Shown: positions 13,066-25,949, counted from the first letter of the stretch. The stretch is DNA of 64,000 bases from Welwitschia mirabilis (GCA_051453625.1 JBOZIK010000001.1:108555675-108619674); one strand, 5' to 3'. Numbers and translations are program-made. Notes: generated from the sequence alone by a model not told the origin.

Positions 13066-15840
13066 ATAAAAGTTAATATTTGATATTTTAGTATTTTTAA
13101 GGTTTTTTAAGAATGTTAAATCCATTTTTTATTAAGTCTTATAATTTTATAAATATTATTAGTCAAAGTATGATTGATTACAATTTTTGAAATTTTTTCT
13201 AGATGATTAATTTCTTATCAGTTGTAATTGATTTAATTTGATCTTGAATATTTGAATATAGAGATAATTCTAAACATATTTTAAGGTTTCAAAATTCTTA
13301 AGTCCTATTTTTGTAATTTCTTCTCTTCCTTTTCTCTCTCTTGCTACTCTTTCATTTTTTCCTTCAAATCAAATATCATGATATTTACCAAGTTTTATTT
13401 TAATTGCATAAACATTTACATGATGGTCTTTATAAATTAATTGCTAAGTCATAAGCTAATTATATGTCACATCACTTTTATAACACACTTCAAGCTTAAT
13501 TAAGAGTTATCTTTGAAGTAAATTTATATCAATTTTTAATGTGAATATTGCTAAAGTTAATCAATTTACTTCATTAGTATCAAGGATTATGTTTTCATGT
13601 TTTTAAAGTGCTATATTTTGATTTTATGTTTTTGAAACACTAGTATTATATTCATCCATTTTACATGATCTTAAATAATGAGATTTTTATGAAACAAATA
13701 TTTTTTTTCTTAATAATGACTTGGGCAATTTTGATGATTTTAACTCTTTTTATCGTTCATTAGAGTTATGAATAATCATTATATTAATAGTAAATGCTTA
13801 TAGAAGATTATTTCTTACTCTTATAATGTATCTTTGTTTTCATATCTCATGAAATTTTGTTCTTCTTATGCATGTAGTTCTTAATTTTAATGAGATGTTA
13901 TGTGTTATAATTACAAAAAAGTCACTCATAGATAGTTTCTTTGTTATGTATAGTGATATTTTGATAAATAAATGTGTGATGTTTGCAAAATAATGTATGC
14001 TACACTATTTCATTAGTTTGATATTTATGAGCTTTCACTATATATCTATCTTAATCCAGGAGATTCATGTATTCCTTATTGTGAATTATTTATGATTAAT
14101 TTTCTTTTCTTTATTTAAATTATTATGTTAAGTACACCAATATTTTTGCAAATACTTAGAGCATTATTTCATTATTTTAGCAATTTAGTTTTTCCTTAGG
14201 CTCTATCTTCCATCAAAGACCATAAATTAGAGGAGCCACATAAAGGTTTAGCATTTTAATGTCTAAGAATCATAAATATAAGGCATAATCATGAAATGTT
14301 AGATTTAATCTATTATCATAAGCATCACAAAATTAACCTTTTAATGAAGAGATAATTTCAAATATTAAACTCAAGTCTCTTTTAGAGTATCTAAGATATG
14401 CATTCTTGAGAGATAATAATGTAGAACACTGAACTCAAAGAAAAGATATGGATGAGTTTTAAATAAACAATTATACTATAGATGAAGATTATTACCTAGT
14501 AAAAATTAGGATAATTAAAAAAAAAAAAGATAAACTCTTACTAATTTAATATGGTTTTCCAAGCTATACACTCCACATTCATAGGGTTAAATTTAGAACA
14601 TCAGTTTGTGGCTTATCACTAATCTTTTAAATCTTAGTATAGGTGTGACATTCTCAAATTCCTTTGTAATTTTAAAGCCAAAATGTTTTAATAGTAAAAA
14701 TAAATATCATTTTTAAAATAATAAAAACTAAAGAACAATGATATTTTATTAAACTAGATTAAAATATTAAATGCTAAAGAAAAATATGATACTCATATTT
14801 GTTACATATTCAGAAAGAGATGCAATGTTTCATCTATAATAAATGTAAAGTCCTTGATATGATAGTTTGACTAGGTTATAGTACCTTCAATGTCTCGTTA
14901 CTGGCGCTACTAGTAAGCTAGGCCAACTTGTCAAGAACTCAGTATTCCACTGTGTAAATCACATGTATGCCCTTCACTTTCCTAAACACCTCTTTTGACC
15001 ATGATGAAATGATGTGACCTATTAAAATAGTTATTTTACAAGGATTGTATTCCTTGAATAGTTACTATAATATTTAATAATTTATTTAATATAATAAATA
15101 TAATTCAACAAATTATGGTTTCTAGCAAAACGGTTTTGTGATCATTACAAACTCCTTCCTTAGGCTTACTATTCATCCTTAAACTACTATTCTTCAATGA
15201 GATTGTTTTATTATGGGGGTTTATTTAGATTTAAATTTTTCATTCTATATTAATAAGATTTTACTAATTCCATTTAAAAATAAACTTGAATGATTTTATT
15301 TCATATATTATTCATTTTCCCACCTATATTGATCATAATGAGACCATTCAATTAATATGCCTTATATTATTTTTCTTCTTAATATATTTTATTGATGCTT
15401 CTTCATGTTAATAAATTTAATTCTAAAAGTAAGATTAGATCTGACCACATGTTTCTTTCAATCCATAATATAATCATTAAATTTTTCAAATTAATATGTT
15501 TTAAAAATATTAACATGAAATAGTAGATCAACATAAGATCATTCTTTTGGAAGATGAAGATTGTATACCAATTCATTTATTATTTCGATAATAAGTAAGA
15601 ATCCATAAAATTAAGATGGAAATTTACCATATTTTTATAACTTCAACACTACTATTTAGGCTTAACTCTTAGTATTACTTAACAACAACTTAGAAAATAT
15701 GATGAAAATGTTTTTGGTAAAAGTACTTATTATATCTATCTTATGTATCTTTTAATTTTTTTTGCACTTTCTTGATTATATATTCCATTTTTTTATTTTT
15801 TTATTTTTCCTCTTTATATATGTATATTATAACTTATAAA
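13065..15840. other. Decayed LTR-type sequence, possible LTR end near 14,650
   Basis: No gene is legible. Around 14,555-14,640 the sequence resembles the copia LTR stretch at 59,580-59,700 (shared phrases ACTAATTTAA, ACACTCCACA and CACTAATCTT). The phrase GGTGTGACATTCTC at about 14,641-14,654 is like the inner edge of gypsy A's left LTR (GATGTGACATTTCT at 34,574), so a 3' LTR of the integrase remnant to the right may end near 14,650. This is suggestive only; the facing LTR was not found. Confidence 0.3.
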
Positions 15841-16420
15841 GTTATGGGTATTACATAGTACCTTCCACACATTTCCTTAAATGAAAAACATTTAATTAAG
15901 GCTTTGTAACCCTCATTATAAGTGAGTTCTATCAAATGAAGTAGTTTTCACATCTTTCTAGTTTGTCTGTCACATGACTTCTTAATATTTCTTTCAAGAT
16001 GTGATTTTTCATTGTTGTTGTTAATCTATTTATAAATAAAACATTACACTAAAAAATAACTAAGTACATAATTTTTTAAAGGATTCTTACTAGAATTTTG
16101 ATACAAATTTTGGATCTCTATTAAAAAAAATAATTTAGAAACTCCATGTAAATGAAACACTTCCCTTATAAACTAACTTCCAATTTTTTTTTGTAGTCGT
16201 AGTTGTTTTTCTTGAGATGAAATATACAATTTTGGTAAGTTAATTTACACATATGAATATAGCATCATGTTCTTTAATAATATTCCATAGGTCTATAATA
16301 AAATCCATAATAATTTCCTTCTATCTCTAGGATGATAATCCCAAGGGTCTTAAAAATGATCTTGATCAAAAATAAAATCATGTTTTTCATAAATAACTTG
16401 TTCAAAAAGCTAAGAAAAAT
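15840..16420 (-). pseudogene. Decayed Ty3/gypsy integrase
   Basis: Read on the minus strand, the segment carries successive integrase landmarks in several frames: MDFIIDLW and HDAIFICVN near 16,250-16,320 (family MDFI..LP and HDAI.VVVDRL), a threonine run where TKTT is expected, then MEFLNYF and a broken RSKICIKIL frame equivalent to HGVPK..SDRDPKF.SKFW near 16,090-16,160, and decayed homology to the DGQTER/NQ..E region down to 15,845. Frameshifts and stops occur every few tens of codons, so it is inactive. The zinc-binding part would lie toward 16,420-16,760 but is hardly legible. It is a different and older gypsy copy from gypsy A. Confidence 0.6.
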
Positions 16421-18240
16421 TCTACCATGATAAAAAGCTTATCTCTAAATATTTTAAACCTAGTAAGTTAGTTTTATTATTCAATACCTAAGTACATCTT
16501 TTTCATAATAGATTAATCTCTAAATGGCTAGGTTCTTACCCAATTGAGAAAGTGCATCTTAATGGATTTGTTGAGATTTGTAATTTAAACACTTAGAAAA
16601 AGTTCAACATAAATGGACAATAGTTGAAGATATATTACTCACCTAATGATTATCATTATACTATGAATATAATTGAAGAAATTAACTTAAATGATTCTGT
16701 TACCTAAGAGGATCATCTTCCCTTTACCATTGCCTAAGTAATTTATTAGTCAAAATCTTTGATTGAGTCATTTATTATNNNNNNNNNNNNNNNNNNNNNN
16801 NNNNNNNNNNNNNNNNNNNNNNNNNNNNNNNNNNNNNNNNNNNNNNNNNNNNNNNNNNNNNNNNNNNNNNNNNNNNNNTTTGTTAGTCAAAATTATTAAT
16901 TGAGTCATTTATTATATGATCATGTATTAACTTAATTTTATGTTAGATTTTACATAAGTTTTCATGAAATTAATTCTTTACTTTGGAAGTCTAGAATGAT
17001 AAATTTAGATTACATTCACTCTTAGACTTTCCAATGTCTATGAACTTTAATGTCTATGGTAACTTCTACTTAAGTACTAGTTGTATCAAATCAGATACTA
17101 ATTCACAACTTTGTACTTAGTTAATTTATTATTTCAATGATTAATCAATGTTTTAAAAAGAAAATTATAGTTTCTTATTTTAAGGAAAACATTTTGAATA
17201 AAAATAAAAATAAAGAAAAGATAGAAAAAATGAAATGTCTAAATAAATTTCATGATGTCCTCCCAAAGCATACTAGGGTAAATTTTCCTAAAAAACCTTT
17301 AGTAATATGATATGATAGCTATGGAAACTTGACTAAAGAATCATTTGGACATGATCTAGTCTCAACTTATAGGTCCTTACTCTTTTGGCATTAGTTACAC
17401 TCCCCTCATCATGATGAATGATATTCATTAACATTTGATTAACTTGATTCCCATAACTCTGAAGCTATAACTTCATGAGAATAATAGAACATATTAATCA
17501 TTGGATGGTATATTAGCCAAAGTTTATTATTGTGTTTATCAAATGATTGGATTTATTTTAGTTTTGATATTACATTAATGCTTTATAGAAGAATTATATG
17601 ATATTACTGAAATCATTTTCTTTATTACATGAAGCTTATTATGGTTTATTACTAAATCATACATTTTTACTATTAAATAGTTCAGTGATGAAAGCCATTG
17701 AGTCTAATTAAGTTACTATATAGGATAAAGTAGATAATCTTATTCATATGTCTTTTTATCCATTTGTATTTTGCATCATCTTAAATATTTTTGTTAGGAA
17801 GTGCCAAAGTTGTTACTATATTTTACTCTCATCTTAGTAGGATGCATAGCCTTTTAACTTGTCATTGGACTTCTCCTGATCATACTTTTTTTTTCATCTT
17901 TGATTCTTGGTTTTATCTTCATATTATTTTTTATTTTTTGGTTGTGTTTTTATACTTCATTTTTCTTTTGTTTTTACATTTCTTGATATCTCACACTTGT
18001 TTCTTTTGATTCTTATAAGTTAATTTACTTAACACTCAAGACCAATTTGTCTACTTCATGGGTGAAATATTTTGAATCCTTAAAATATTGTATTTCATTG
18101 AAAGGAATTTTTTAACTGAAAATATGTTTTCCCTAGATCTAAAATAATAAACTCTAAATTCAATTCATATCTTCCTCATGACATTAAATTAGAATATCTT
18201 TTTTTATGCACTTTATGTTTAATAATACAAGATCTTTGTG
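16420..18240. other. Decayed retroelement interior, no gene legible
   Basis: Probably the upstream part of the gypsy copy whose integrase is at 15.8-16.4 kb, but I cannot read RNase H or RT motifs. A 37-bp gap-flank duplication (TTAGTCAAAAT..TTGAGTCATTTATTAT) brackets the 100-N gap 16,779-16,878. Confidence 0.4.
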
Positions 18241-18720
18241 CCTAAGTGTTATTTATCCTTTTTCCCAATTTGACTCAATTCTATTCTTTTCTACTTTATT
18301 TTTCAAGTACTAACAACTACTTAATAAGGAGATATGTTGTGAGTCTAATTCATCATATTTAACATCATGTCTAGAGTATGTTTTAGGTATATTTAATAGG
18401 CTTTCAAGCCAAATAGGAACAATCTAAATCNNNNNNNNNNNNNNNNNNNNNNNNNNNNNNNNNNNNNNNNNNNNNNNNNNNNNNNNNNNNNNNNNNNNNN
18501 NNNNNNNNNNNNNNNNNNNNNNNNNNNNNNTAAGTGTTATTTATTCTTTTTCCCAATTTGAATTGGTTCTATCCTTTTCTCCTTTATTTTTCAAGTACTA
18601 ACAAGTACTTAATAAGGAGCTATGTTGTGAGTCTAATTGATCATATTTAACATCATGTCTAGAGTATGTTTCAGGTATATTTAATAGGTTTTCAAGCCAA
18701 ATTGAAACAATCTAAATCTC
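18240..18720 (+). repeat. Gap-flank duplication of about 190 bp
   Basis: 18,245-18,430 and 18,531-18,718 match (TAAGTGTTATTTAT to ATAGG.TTTCAAGCCAAAT) with small differences, separated by exactly 100 N. Likely an assembly join. Confidence 0.85.
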
Positions 18721-18869
18721 AATCAAGAAGATCATAAGGAACATAAAATTTAGAGGAAATGAACCTTTTTTAACATATTTCATACTCTCTAACTTATCTA
18801 AAGGATCATGAATATTATGAAGAATGATGAATGATGATCAAGAGGCCAAAGGATGAAGAAAAGACTATC

Positions 18870-19420
18870 ATCTACCTCATCATTTGAATGATAGTTGAGA
18901 GGATGATTAATAGGATCTATAAATAAAAAATAGATTTCTACTAATATTCATCCACCTTATCATTTGGACAACACTCTATAGGGAAATATTCATTAAAGTA
19001 TCCAAATAACATCTTAAAGATAGCCTTGAAATTTGATAAAGTATACTATCAAATTTAGCACCTTTAGAAGAGATAGCAATGTATTAATTAAGTCAGAAGT
19101 TATGATTAAGTTTAGGTAAATGGTTGATCTTTATCAATGTACTTGAAAAAGGTGAAGAAAGGTTAGTTTCTATAGGAGAAAGCTTCATATGCCAAAAAGA
19201 AATATAATTATAACATATGGAAACAAAGAAAACTGAAGACGATCTATCATCCACTTGGTCATCTAGAAAACACTTAGGATAACTAGTAAGATTAGAAGAA
19301 ATAGAACTTATAAATTAATAGCTTACAGATGTCTACCTAGTCATTTAGAAAATAACTAGAATGATACCAAAAAGATGACACTCAACTATCATCAAGAATA
19401 CATGTGAAGAATAAGAAACT
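18870..19420 (+). repeat. Degenerate TCATCTACCT-TCATTTG motif series
   Basis: Variants of the phrase (A)TC(A)TCYACYTxxTCATTTGGA recur at about 18,869, 18,947, 19,246 and 19,332, each followed by a short AC-rich phrase. Spacing is irregular (about 80 to 300 bp). It looks like a decayed array of the kind found in gypsy LTR U3 regions, and a plausible LTR TATA site follows at about 19,548. No LTR ends were found, so it is listed only as a repeat. Confidence 0.35.
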
Positions 19421-19545
19421 GTTAGAAGAAGAGATTAACCATTATTTACCATGTTGTTTAGATGACATCCAAGTAATTAAGAAAACATTACATGACTGCC
19501 TCTAATCTATTGCAACTCTTTGGTGATCCTAATCATCATTATAGA

Positions 19546-19560
19546 TTTATAAATACTCCA
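19546..19560 (+). promoter_or_regulatory. Candidate LTR TATA box
   Basis: TTTATAAATACTCC in a less decayed context matches the plant TATA-box form TATAAATA. With the motif series just upstream it could be the promoter of a plus-oriented LTR. No initiation site or LTR ends can be shown. Confidence 0.35.
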
Positions 19561-20900
19561 CTTAGATCTATCACTTTCAAATCTTTGATGCATTAATTGG
19601 TCTTATGTCAATTTGGATATCTATTTAGCAAGGGATCCATCTTTGTTATAAAGAAGGAAATTTCTTGATATTGGGTTGTGTTTCCCTCATTAAGGAGTTC
19701 TTACTTTATAAGAATATGTAAACATTTTGATTAATAAATTTATTTATTAAAGTGTTCTTTTAAAATTAATTTCTAATTTTTCTTATAGCTTATGTTAATT
19801 ACATTTAAGTGACAGCTATTTGTAACTATTATAGATTATAAGGATCAACTTACATGATAACAACTTTATACACTTAGTTAAGATTTGCATTTAGATTACA
19901 TCCATCTTTTCATCTTGCATTCATTCCCTGTATCATTACATTTTAATTTATCATTCTAAAGTTAAGATAAGGAATCATCTCAGTTTTTATTCTTTTTCAT
20001 TACAATAATCTTCTAACTTCCTCTTTAGAATTTCTCTCTAGAGTATTTCATTTGGGTTAACTCTATATACTAGTGTGTTTTATGTGATTTTTTTGCAAAT
20101 TATAGGTATTAAAGTTAAAGGATTCATTAAAATAAAATACAAAATAAATCACACAATTCACAACCCAATAGAGTCCTTGAAATACATTACACTAAATAAG
20201 ATATCAATTTGAAACTTATCTTTGTAAACCTTCTTAGATGTTTTATACATGTTTTTAACTTATTTAGGTGTCATTACATGGTATATATGTCTCTTATATT
20301 TGTATATGTTTTTATTACACTTAGTTAAATTTTTACCTCCATGGTTTCTACACACATATGACATTGAATTTAATTACTTTAGCAAATCCAAACTAGGTAG
20401 GTTAATAATATCCCTTTTTCTGATGATGTTCCAAACTTGGAAAATGTGTTATAAGCATCCATTCTTAACTAACTAACTAAAAATTAAATTTTAATAAAAA
20501 TACTACTATTGTAATCCATGATAAAATAATATGTACTAAGTTGAAATTACTGGGATACATAATTTGCTACATTTCATAATAATGTACAATAGTAATGTCA
20601 TTAATACAAAAAGCATAATGCTCAAAAAATATACAAAATTAGTTTTGATTAAGTGAATGCAAAAGATGATAATACAATAATAAAGTTCAAATAAAATAAT
20701 AATATCAAGATATTTATTAATGTTTCCAAATCATTAAAATCATAATAAGCATACATAGATGTCTTTAAGTACATCTTTCTCTATTATATCTATCCTCTAA
20801 TATTTGTCTTCTCCTTCTTTAGGAAACTCATGAAGTACTAGTAACTAGGAAAATAATTTAAATTAGACTCTATAATATGGTTAATCATCCTCAATACTAT
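19560..20900. other. AT-rich stretch with no gene
   Basis: No recognisable domain on either strand. The 75-codon plus-strand frame at 20,249-20,476 is a hydrophobic AT-driven frame without a known motif. Confidence 0.5.
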
Positions 20901-20903
20901 CAT

Positions 20904-21660
20904 CTATGTTTTCATAATGTTTGAAAGGTAATTTTTAATATGTGTCATATAATGAAGAGATTTCCTATTGAGAGCTAAATATTGAAGGATGTTATCTCTT
21001 GTTTTATATTTAATTAAACTATTAATGCATCTTGAAGTAAGTTTAAGATATAATAGATGTATCAAATAAACTAAAGGTATCCTCTTAAACAAATCAAAAG
21101 TTCCTACTAGTACATTTACTGGTGGTGGAGGAATGTATGATGATGACTTAATAAGAGGCTATTGTGATTTTCTAGACATACTAGTTTTTCTAGGATAACT
21201 AGCTTAAAATAATAAATTAAACTCATTTGATGATTATAATTTCTTAAATATATTTTTTTAACTCTATGTTCTTGTAATTATATCAAGATTTCTCTTCATG
21301 ACTTGAGTAATAATCGATGCCTCTAAAAGGCTATTCCTCCTCTATGTCAAAACCATTATTACTACCACATTCCTTACTACTATTAGATAAAATTAGTGTA
21401 TGAATTTCTTAAAATATGATAAGGTTTCCTTTCCTTTGCTAATTATTTTCTTGGAATACTTGTCTTAGCATTTCTTTAGACTCATGATATTTTTTCCACT
21501 ATTTCCTAATACATTTATAATTACTCTTTTTAACTAAAGATGACACATGTGCCCTAATTGATCTATACCTTGCTAATGTTATTTTTTAGTAGTTGATATC
21601 TTCAAATGTTGTTTAAGTATTTCTTTCTTTTCACTAAAATTAAAAAATCATTTCTTCATG
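20904..21660 (-). pseudogene. Coding-like decayed stretch, unidentified
   Basis: Minus-strand translation gives blocks that read like protein: YIPPPPVNVLVGTFDLFKRIP, then helical sequence through LKYKTRDNILQYLALNRK, and farther right (upstream on this strand) WKKYHESKEMLRQVFQENN in another frame. The last block resembles trihelix or Myb/SANT-type DNA-binding helices, which occur in some DNA transposon accessory proteins, but I cannot assign it. Stops and frameshifts separate the blocks. There are no terminal inverted repeats that I can see. Confidence 0.3.
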
Positions 21661-22740
21661 TTAATTTAATTAAAAAACAAAATAGATATCCTATTATTTG
21701 AAATAAGTAAACTAATTAAGAAGGGATTCCTAAAGTTTTGAGCATGATGAAGCCATAAAGTTATATTTTTATAGATAAAAGTTTTTTATAAATGCTATAT
21801 TATAAATAGTAAATGAAAAAATTTTCATAGTATTGTAATAGCTATAATTCTGATCTCTAACTAGTGTATTATAAGAAACCTTAATATCAAAGTAGATGCA
21901 TCATAAATCATGTATTTTACTTGAAGACATATCTTAAGATCAAAATGAAGTTATCATAAAATTTATGAATTAAGTTAGTTTCTAGTGACTTTAGTAGCTT
22001 TACTTATGAAAATGCTTTTGAGAGAAGAAAATTAAACTTGAGAAAAATTTGCAACATCAATGTTAAATAACCCATTTAAAAACTATGGATTTGTTTAAAG
22101 ACATTATCTACTTGAGTTTAAAATGTACATTCATCATCATTAATATTATGAATGTTGTACTAAAACTCCCTAACCACTTGGGATGATATAACTTATGAAA
22201 GATTAATTAACTTTTTATTTTGAACATTCTTAAAGAAATGACAAATCTAAGTTTATCTAGTAGATTTAAGCCCTAGTGTCCTTCATATAATGATATTAGT
22301 AGAATTCCAACTAGTATATCTATTAACTACATTAAAGTAATAAATGTACACTCATAATTATTTTCTTGAGCCATATATTTATCCTTCTTAGGTCTTGATG
22401 ATTTTCGAGAACCTAGTAAACCTTTTATTCAAATCATTTTGAAAAAAAACATAAGCTAAATCTTAAAAAATAATACAAAAGCTAGAACCTCAAAATGAAA
22501 TTAAATATTTTCAAGAGAGAATATGCCTTTGATGTAGAAAGAAAACATCTTATAACAGCAAAAATATTAGACTATATAGCTTAGTATGAAAGGCATCTAG
22601 CTTGTAGGTCTTGAAATGATGTTTTTAAGAAGGGTTTTTACCTTTTAAAAGATATATAATTGTAACTATTTACTATATTTGATTTTATAAAAACCTTTGA
22701 ATTTAAAGATATATAAAATATGTAATGTAAACATTTATAA
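21660..22740. other. AT-rich stretch with no legible gene
   Basis: No coding motif, terminal repeat or RNA signature was recognised here on either strand. Confidence 0.5.
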
Positions 22741-23377
22741 CATATGAGACATCTTTACCAAATTAAACATAGAAAAACATCTATATAATAGGAGATTTTA
22801 ATGTAGAACATGCACAGATATGCTTAAGATAGATAGGTGATTATCATAAGAAATGTTAGCCATGAAACAATGTAAAAATAAAGACTACCTAGTAGACATC
22901 TAGAATAATCCAAGACATTTTTCAAATGCAAAGATATCTAGATAAGGATATCTACATAAAACATTCATAGAAAGATTTCAAAATAATGTAATATCCATGG
23001 TGAATCTACCACTAATGCATGACAACTCTAGATAAACAAGGTTAACATAAATAACCACTAATGTTAATAAGAAGAGCACATATCTCTAACTTAGGTGATT
23101 GAAACTAGCCTAATTTCTAGATATTTTCACCTAGTTTACTCCTCTTACATGACCAATAACTAGTTTTATATTAGTAAAAGCCTAGTGAACCTACTTGTTT
23201 CTGCTAATTTGAATTAGATATGTCCTTAATAGGATACATAAACATCTTTAATGTCTTAGATTTCTATCCTAAAAGTTTTATAATTCACCTCTTTATTCTA
23301 ATCAAATTTTAATTTTATAAAGACATCTTTTGACTTGGTGTATGCTTATTTTGTAGATTATGGGTATCTATCTTATT
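22740..23377. repeat. AGACATCT/AGATGTCT-rich decayed repeat
   Basis: The words AGACATCT, AGATATCT and ACATCT recur every few tens of bases here (for example near 22,747, 22,781, 22,900, 22,928 and 23,320), and again past the LINE at 25,870-25,945, in 60,400-60,700 and in 1,130-1,520. The two main words are reverse complements. They resemble decayed forms of the GATGTCCCC modules in the copia C and D LTRs. The LINE inserted into this repeat. Confidence 0.45.
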
Positions 23378-23394
23378 AATAGACATTTATCCTT
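23378..23394 (+). repeat. LINE target-site duplication, left copy
   Basis: AATAGACATTTATCCTT occurs here and again at 25,822-25,838. The 17-bp perfect match flanks the LINE. The run of T that directly follows is the reverse complement of a poly(A) tail. Confidence 0.85.
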
Positions 23395-25821
23395 TTTTTT
23401 AATTAAACTTAGAAANNNNNNNNNNNNNNNNNNNNNNNNNNNNNNNNNNNNNNNNNNNNNNNNNNNNNNNNNNNNNNNNNNNNNNNNNNNNNNNNNNNNN
23501 NNNNNNNNNNNNNNNTAATTGAACAGCCTTTATTTTTTACTAAGGAAAACAAGTAGGAAATGATCTGTGCTTGTCTAACAGACTGCCCTCACTATATGCA
23601 CTATAGAAAATTGAAATTGCATGTACAATGCAAGGCTAAGCTATCTGTGAACATAGGCCATAGAGTAACTCTAAATAGAAAGCTACAATATAATAAACAA
23701 AGTGGACAGAAATGTCGTTGCATCCTCCAAAAATGTGGTATCATGCTTGTATATCATCTCAAACATGCAAAGCTATGGAGAGCCCAAGAGAAGAAGTTAA
23801 TCTACAAAGGCAAAAACACTTGATAAACACAGTATAATTAAATCTATCTAGGATTCAACCTCCACTCCTATTGTTTGTATTCTAAAAGTGTTGGGGCCAA
23901 GTTGTTCATATACTTTCAGAGAATAGGATACATGCATGGTCAAGACACCACAGATCCCAGCTGGAAAAAGCCAGAAGGATGCTAGAATGATCTAAGTCTA
24001 CAAAGTTATACCTCCATCTGAAATGTCTCATTAGGAAAGAAAACATTGGGTATCATGACCTCCAGCAAAAGAAAAAAAGATTGCATCAGGCCTAGAAGTC
24101 AGATAAGTTGCCTAAACAAAAACCAGATTGAAAGCTCGCCTGCAAGGAAATGCCACCTGGAAACAGCTAGGAGTACTCTGATATTCATGCTATAGAAACT
24201 ACAGGAGGCCCAAGCATTCTAGAAAACCTGCAGAGNNNNNNNNNNNNNNNNNNNNNNNNNNNNNNNNNNNNNNNNNNNNNNNNNNNNNNNNNNNNNNNNN
24301 NNNNNNNNNNNNNNNNNNNNNNNNNNNNNNNNNNNCCATATCTACTGATTCACTCTGGGCATCTTGACTGTAACAAACACAGCTGAGAGCTCGCAGAGGG
24401 AAAGCATGGTCTCCCTTCTCCTACCCTTCAACTTCATACCCATCTCCAACGCTCGCATCATGGCAAAAAAGACAATAAATCGGCTGGGAAGGGTGCCGAT
24501 CAAAGGGAGATCTAGCAAAAAAATTTTGAGATACTTGCCCTCACTTCAGCTGGACGTGCTTGCTTCAAGTCTCATTTCTGAGAGCTGCATCCTGTCAAGC
24601 CCTCAGCCAGTAACTTCTGATTTGATTTAGACTGTGCGTGATTTGCTTGTATCATACTCTCAAAATGCCCAGGGAAGAAATTGACCTCAGAAAGCATAGC
24701 CTTTCCCTGCAACAGAAAGCATACTTCCCTGAACAATGCTTGCTTCTGGGAGTCCAGATGTCTTCCTTTCTGCCATTGAAAGCTCACTAAACACACAGCT
24801 ACATCTTTATGGAGCTTGGGAGTCCAGGAATCTTCCTTCCTGCCACTGTTATGTTAACAATAATTGAAATAGCCTTCATCTTCTACCGAGGGAAACAAAC
24901 AGGAAACGATCTGCGCTTGTCTAACAGACTGCCCTCACTATATGCACTGCAGAAAATTGATAGCATCTCAAACATGCAAAGCTGTGGAGAGCTCTAGAGA
25001 AGGATTTAATCTGCAAGGCAAAACACTTGATAAACACAGTATAATTAAAGCTATCTAGGATTTAACATCTGCTTCTGTTGTCTGTATTCTGAATGTGTTG
25101 GGGCCGAGTTGTTCATCTGCCTTCAGAGAACAGGACATAAACATGGTTAAGACACCACAGATCCCAGCTAGAAAAAGCCAGACGGATGCTAAAAAGGCCC
25201 AAGTCTACAAAGTTCTGCCTCCACCTGCAAGGAAATGCTGCCTGGAAATAGCTAGGGGTAACTGATATTCATGCTGTAAGAACTACCGGAGGCCCAAGCA
25301 CTCCAGTAAACCTGCAGAGATACATTCAATGAGGATGCATTGAGTTTAGCAGGAGCGGAGAGAGCCCCACTGCTTGGCACCAAGCTCTGTTCTTCCTCGT
25401 ATCTTTTAGCTGTTTAATTGACTCTAAATGAATAGATAAGTAAAATTTGATTTCTTTGATAGTGAGGCCACAATTGAAGTCTATTTGCTTAAAGATTTTT
25501 CCATTCCTGGCTTTCCAAATGTAATAGATGCACACTGAGATTGTAAAGCGTATGATTTCATGCTGAGTGGTTCTAGTTCTATAGTTTCTTTTTAGCCATA
25601 ATAGCATCTTGCACCAAGATAAAATAGGCACACTTACACCAACCAACTTTAGGAAAGCTCTAAAGAGTAAAGCATGTGGAGGGCATTCAAAAAAAAGGTG
25701 ATTCCTAGATTCATTCACCAGGAACACATTTTGGATTAGTTTGCATCCCCATCTTGATGATCCTGTCTTTGGTAAAAAGTCTAGTACTATAAGCCAGTCA
25801 AGTGATGAAGGAGAATTTTGG
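23395..25821 (-). mobile_element. 5'-truncated LINE, minus strand
   Basis: A 2.4-kb segment bounded by perfect 17-bp target-site duplications and starting on the left with a T run (a poly(A) tail on the minus strand). The right part encodes the C-terminal end of a LINE ORF2; the rest is non-coding 3' sequence. Base composition changes abruptly: the segment is visibly richer in G+C and keeps CG dinucleotides, unlike its flanks, which indicates a recent insertion. Two 100-N gaps (23,416-23,515 and 24,236-24,335) interrupt it. The 3' part is present twice: 23,520-24,235 and 24,860-25,320 align at roughly 85-90 percent by eye, the left copy having lost more CG. Either two LINE copies were merged or a real internal duplication exists. 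Confidence 0.8.
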
Positions 25822-25832
25822 AATAGACATTT
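25326..25832 (-). CDS. LINE ORF2 C-terminal end (zf-RVT region)
   Basis: An uninterrupted minus-strand frame of about 165 codons. It contains NESRNHLFFECPPHALLF, the conserved E..HLFF.CP.A core of the zf-RVT segment downstream of plant LINE reverse transcriptases, and then YYIWKARNGKIFKQ, equivalent to the family's IW..RN.RIF motif. The Cys pair expected just before the core is lost (KLIQNVFLVNE), so the zinc site is degenerate. No reverse transcriptase core is present because the insertion is 5'-truncated. The frame can be extended to a Met at 25,874, but the residues beyond the target duplication (25,822-25,838) come from flanking DNA, so that start is an accident of insertion. Not expected to be functional. 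Confidence 0.75.
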   Translation of the reverse strand, partial: KCLFQNSPSSLDWLIVLDFLPKTGSSRWGCKLIQNVFLVNESRNHLFFECPPHALLFRAFLKLVGVSVPILSWCKMLLWLKRNYRTRTTQHEIIRFTISVCIYYIWKARNGKIFKQIDFNCGLTIKEIKFYLSIHLESIKQLKDTRKNRAWCQAVGLSPLLLNSMHPH

Positions 25833-25838
25833 ATCCTT
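25822..25838 (+). repeat. LINE target-site duplication, right copy
   Basis: Perfect 17-bp copy of 23,378-23,394, at the 5' truncation point of the minus-strand LINE. Confidence 0.85.
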
Positions 25839-25949
25839 GATATTACTTAAAATTGAGTTTTGTATAGATGTCATTGAGGCTGATAGACATACATTTTTGT
25901 GAATTATAGATGTCTATCCATCCGAAATACATCTATCCTATAAGTCATT

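Noticed and set aside
17791-18009. 72-codon hydrophobic plus-strand frame that looks like a membrane protein
   Set aside because: The hydrophobicity comes from T-rich DNA (TTTTTATTTTTT runs); no family motif, start context or homologous copy seen.
23560-24796. Three frames of 74-88 codons in the LINE 3' region
   Set aside because: They lie in the non-coding 3' part of the LINE, on both strands, and the plus-strand frame at 23,560 is not kept in its own duplicate at 24,900-25,010.
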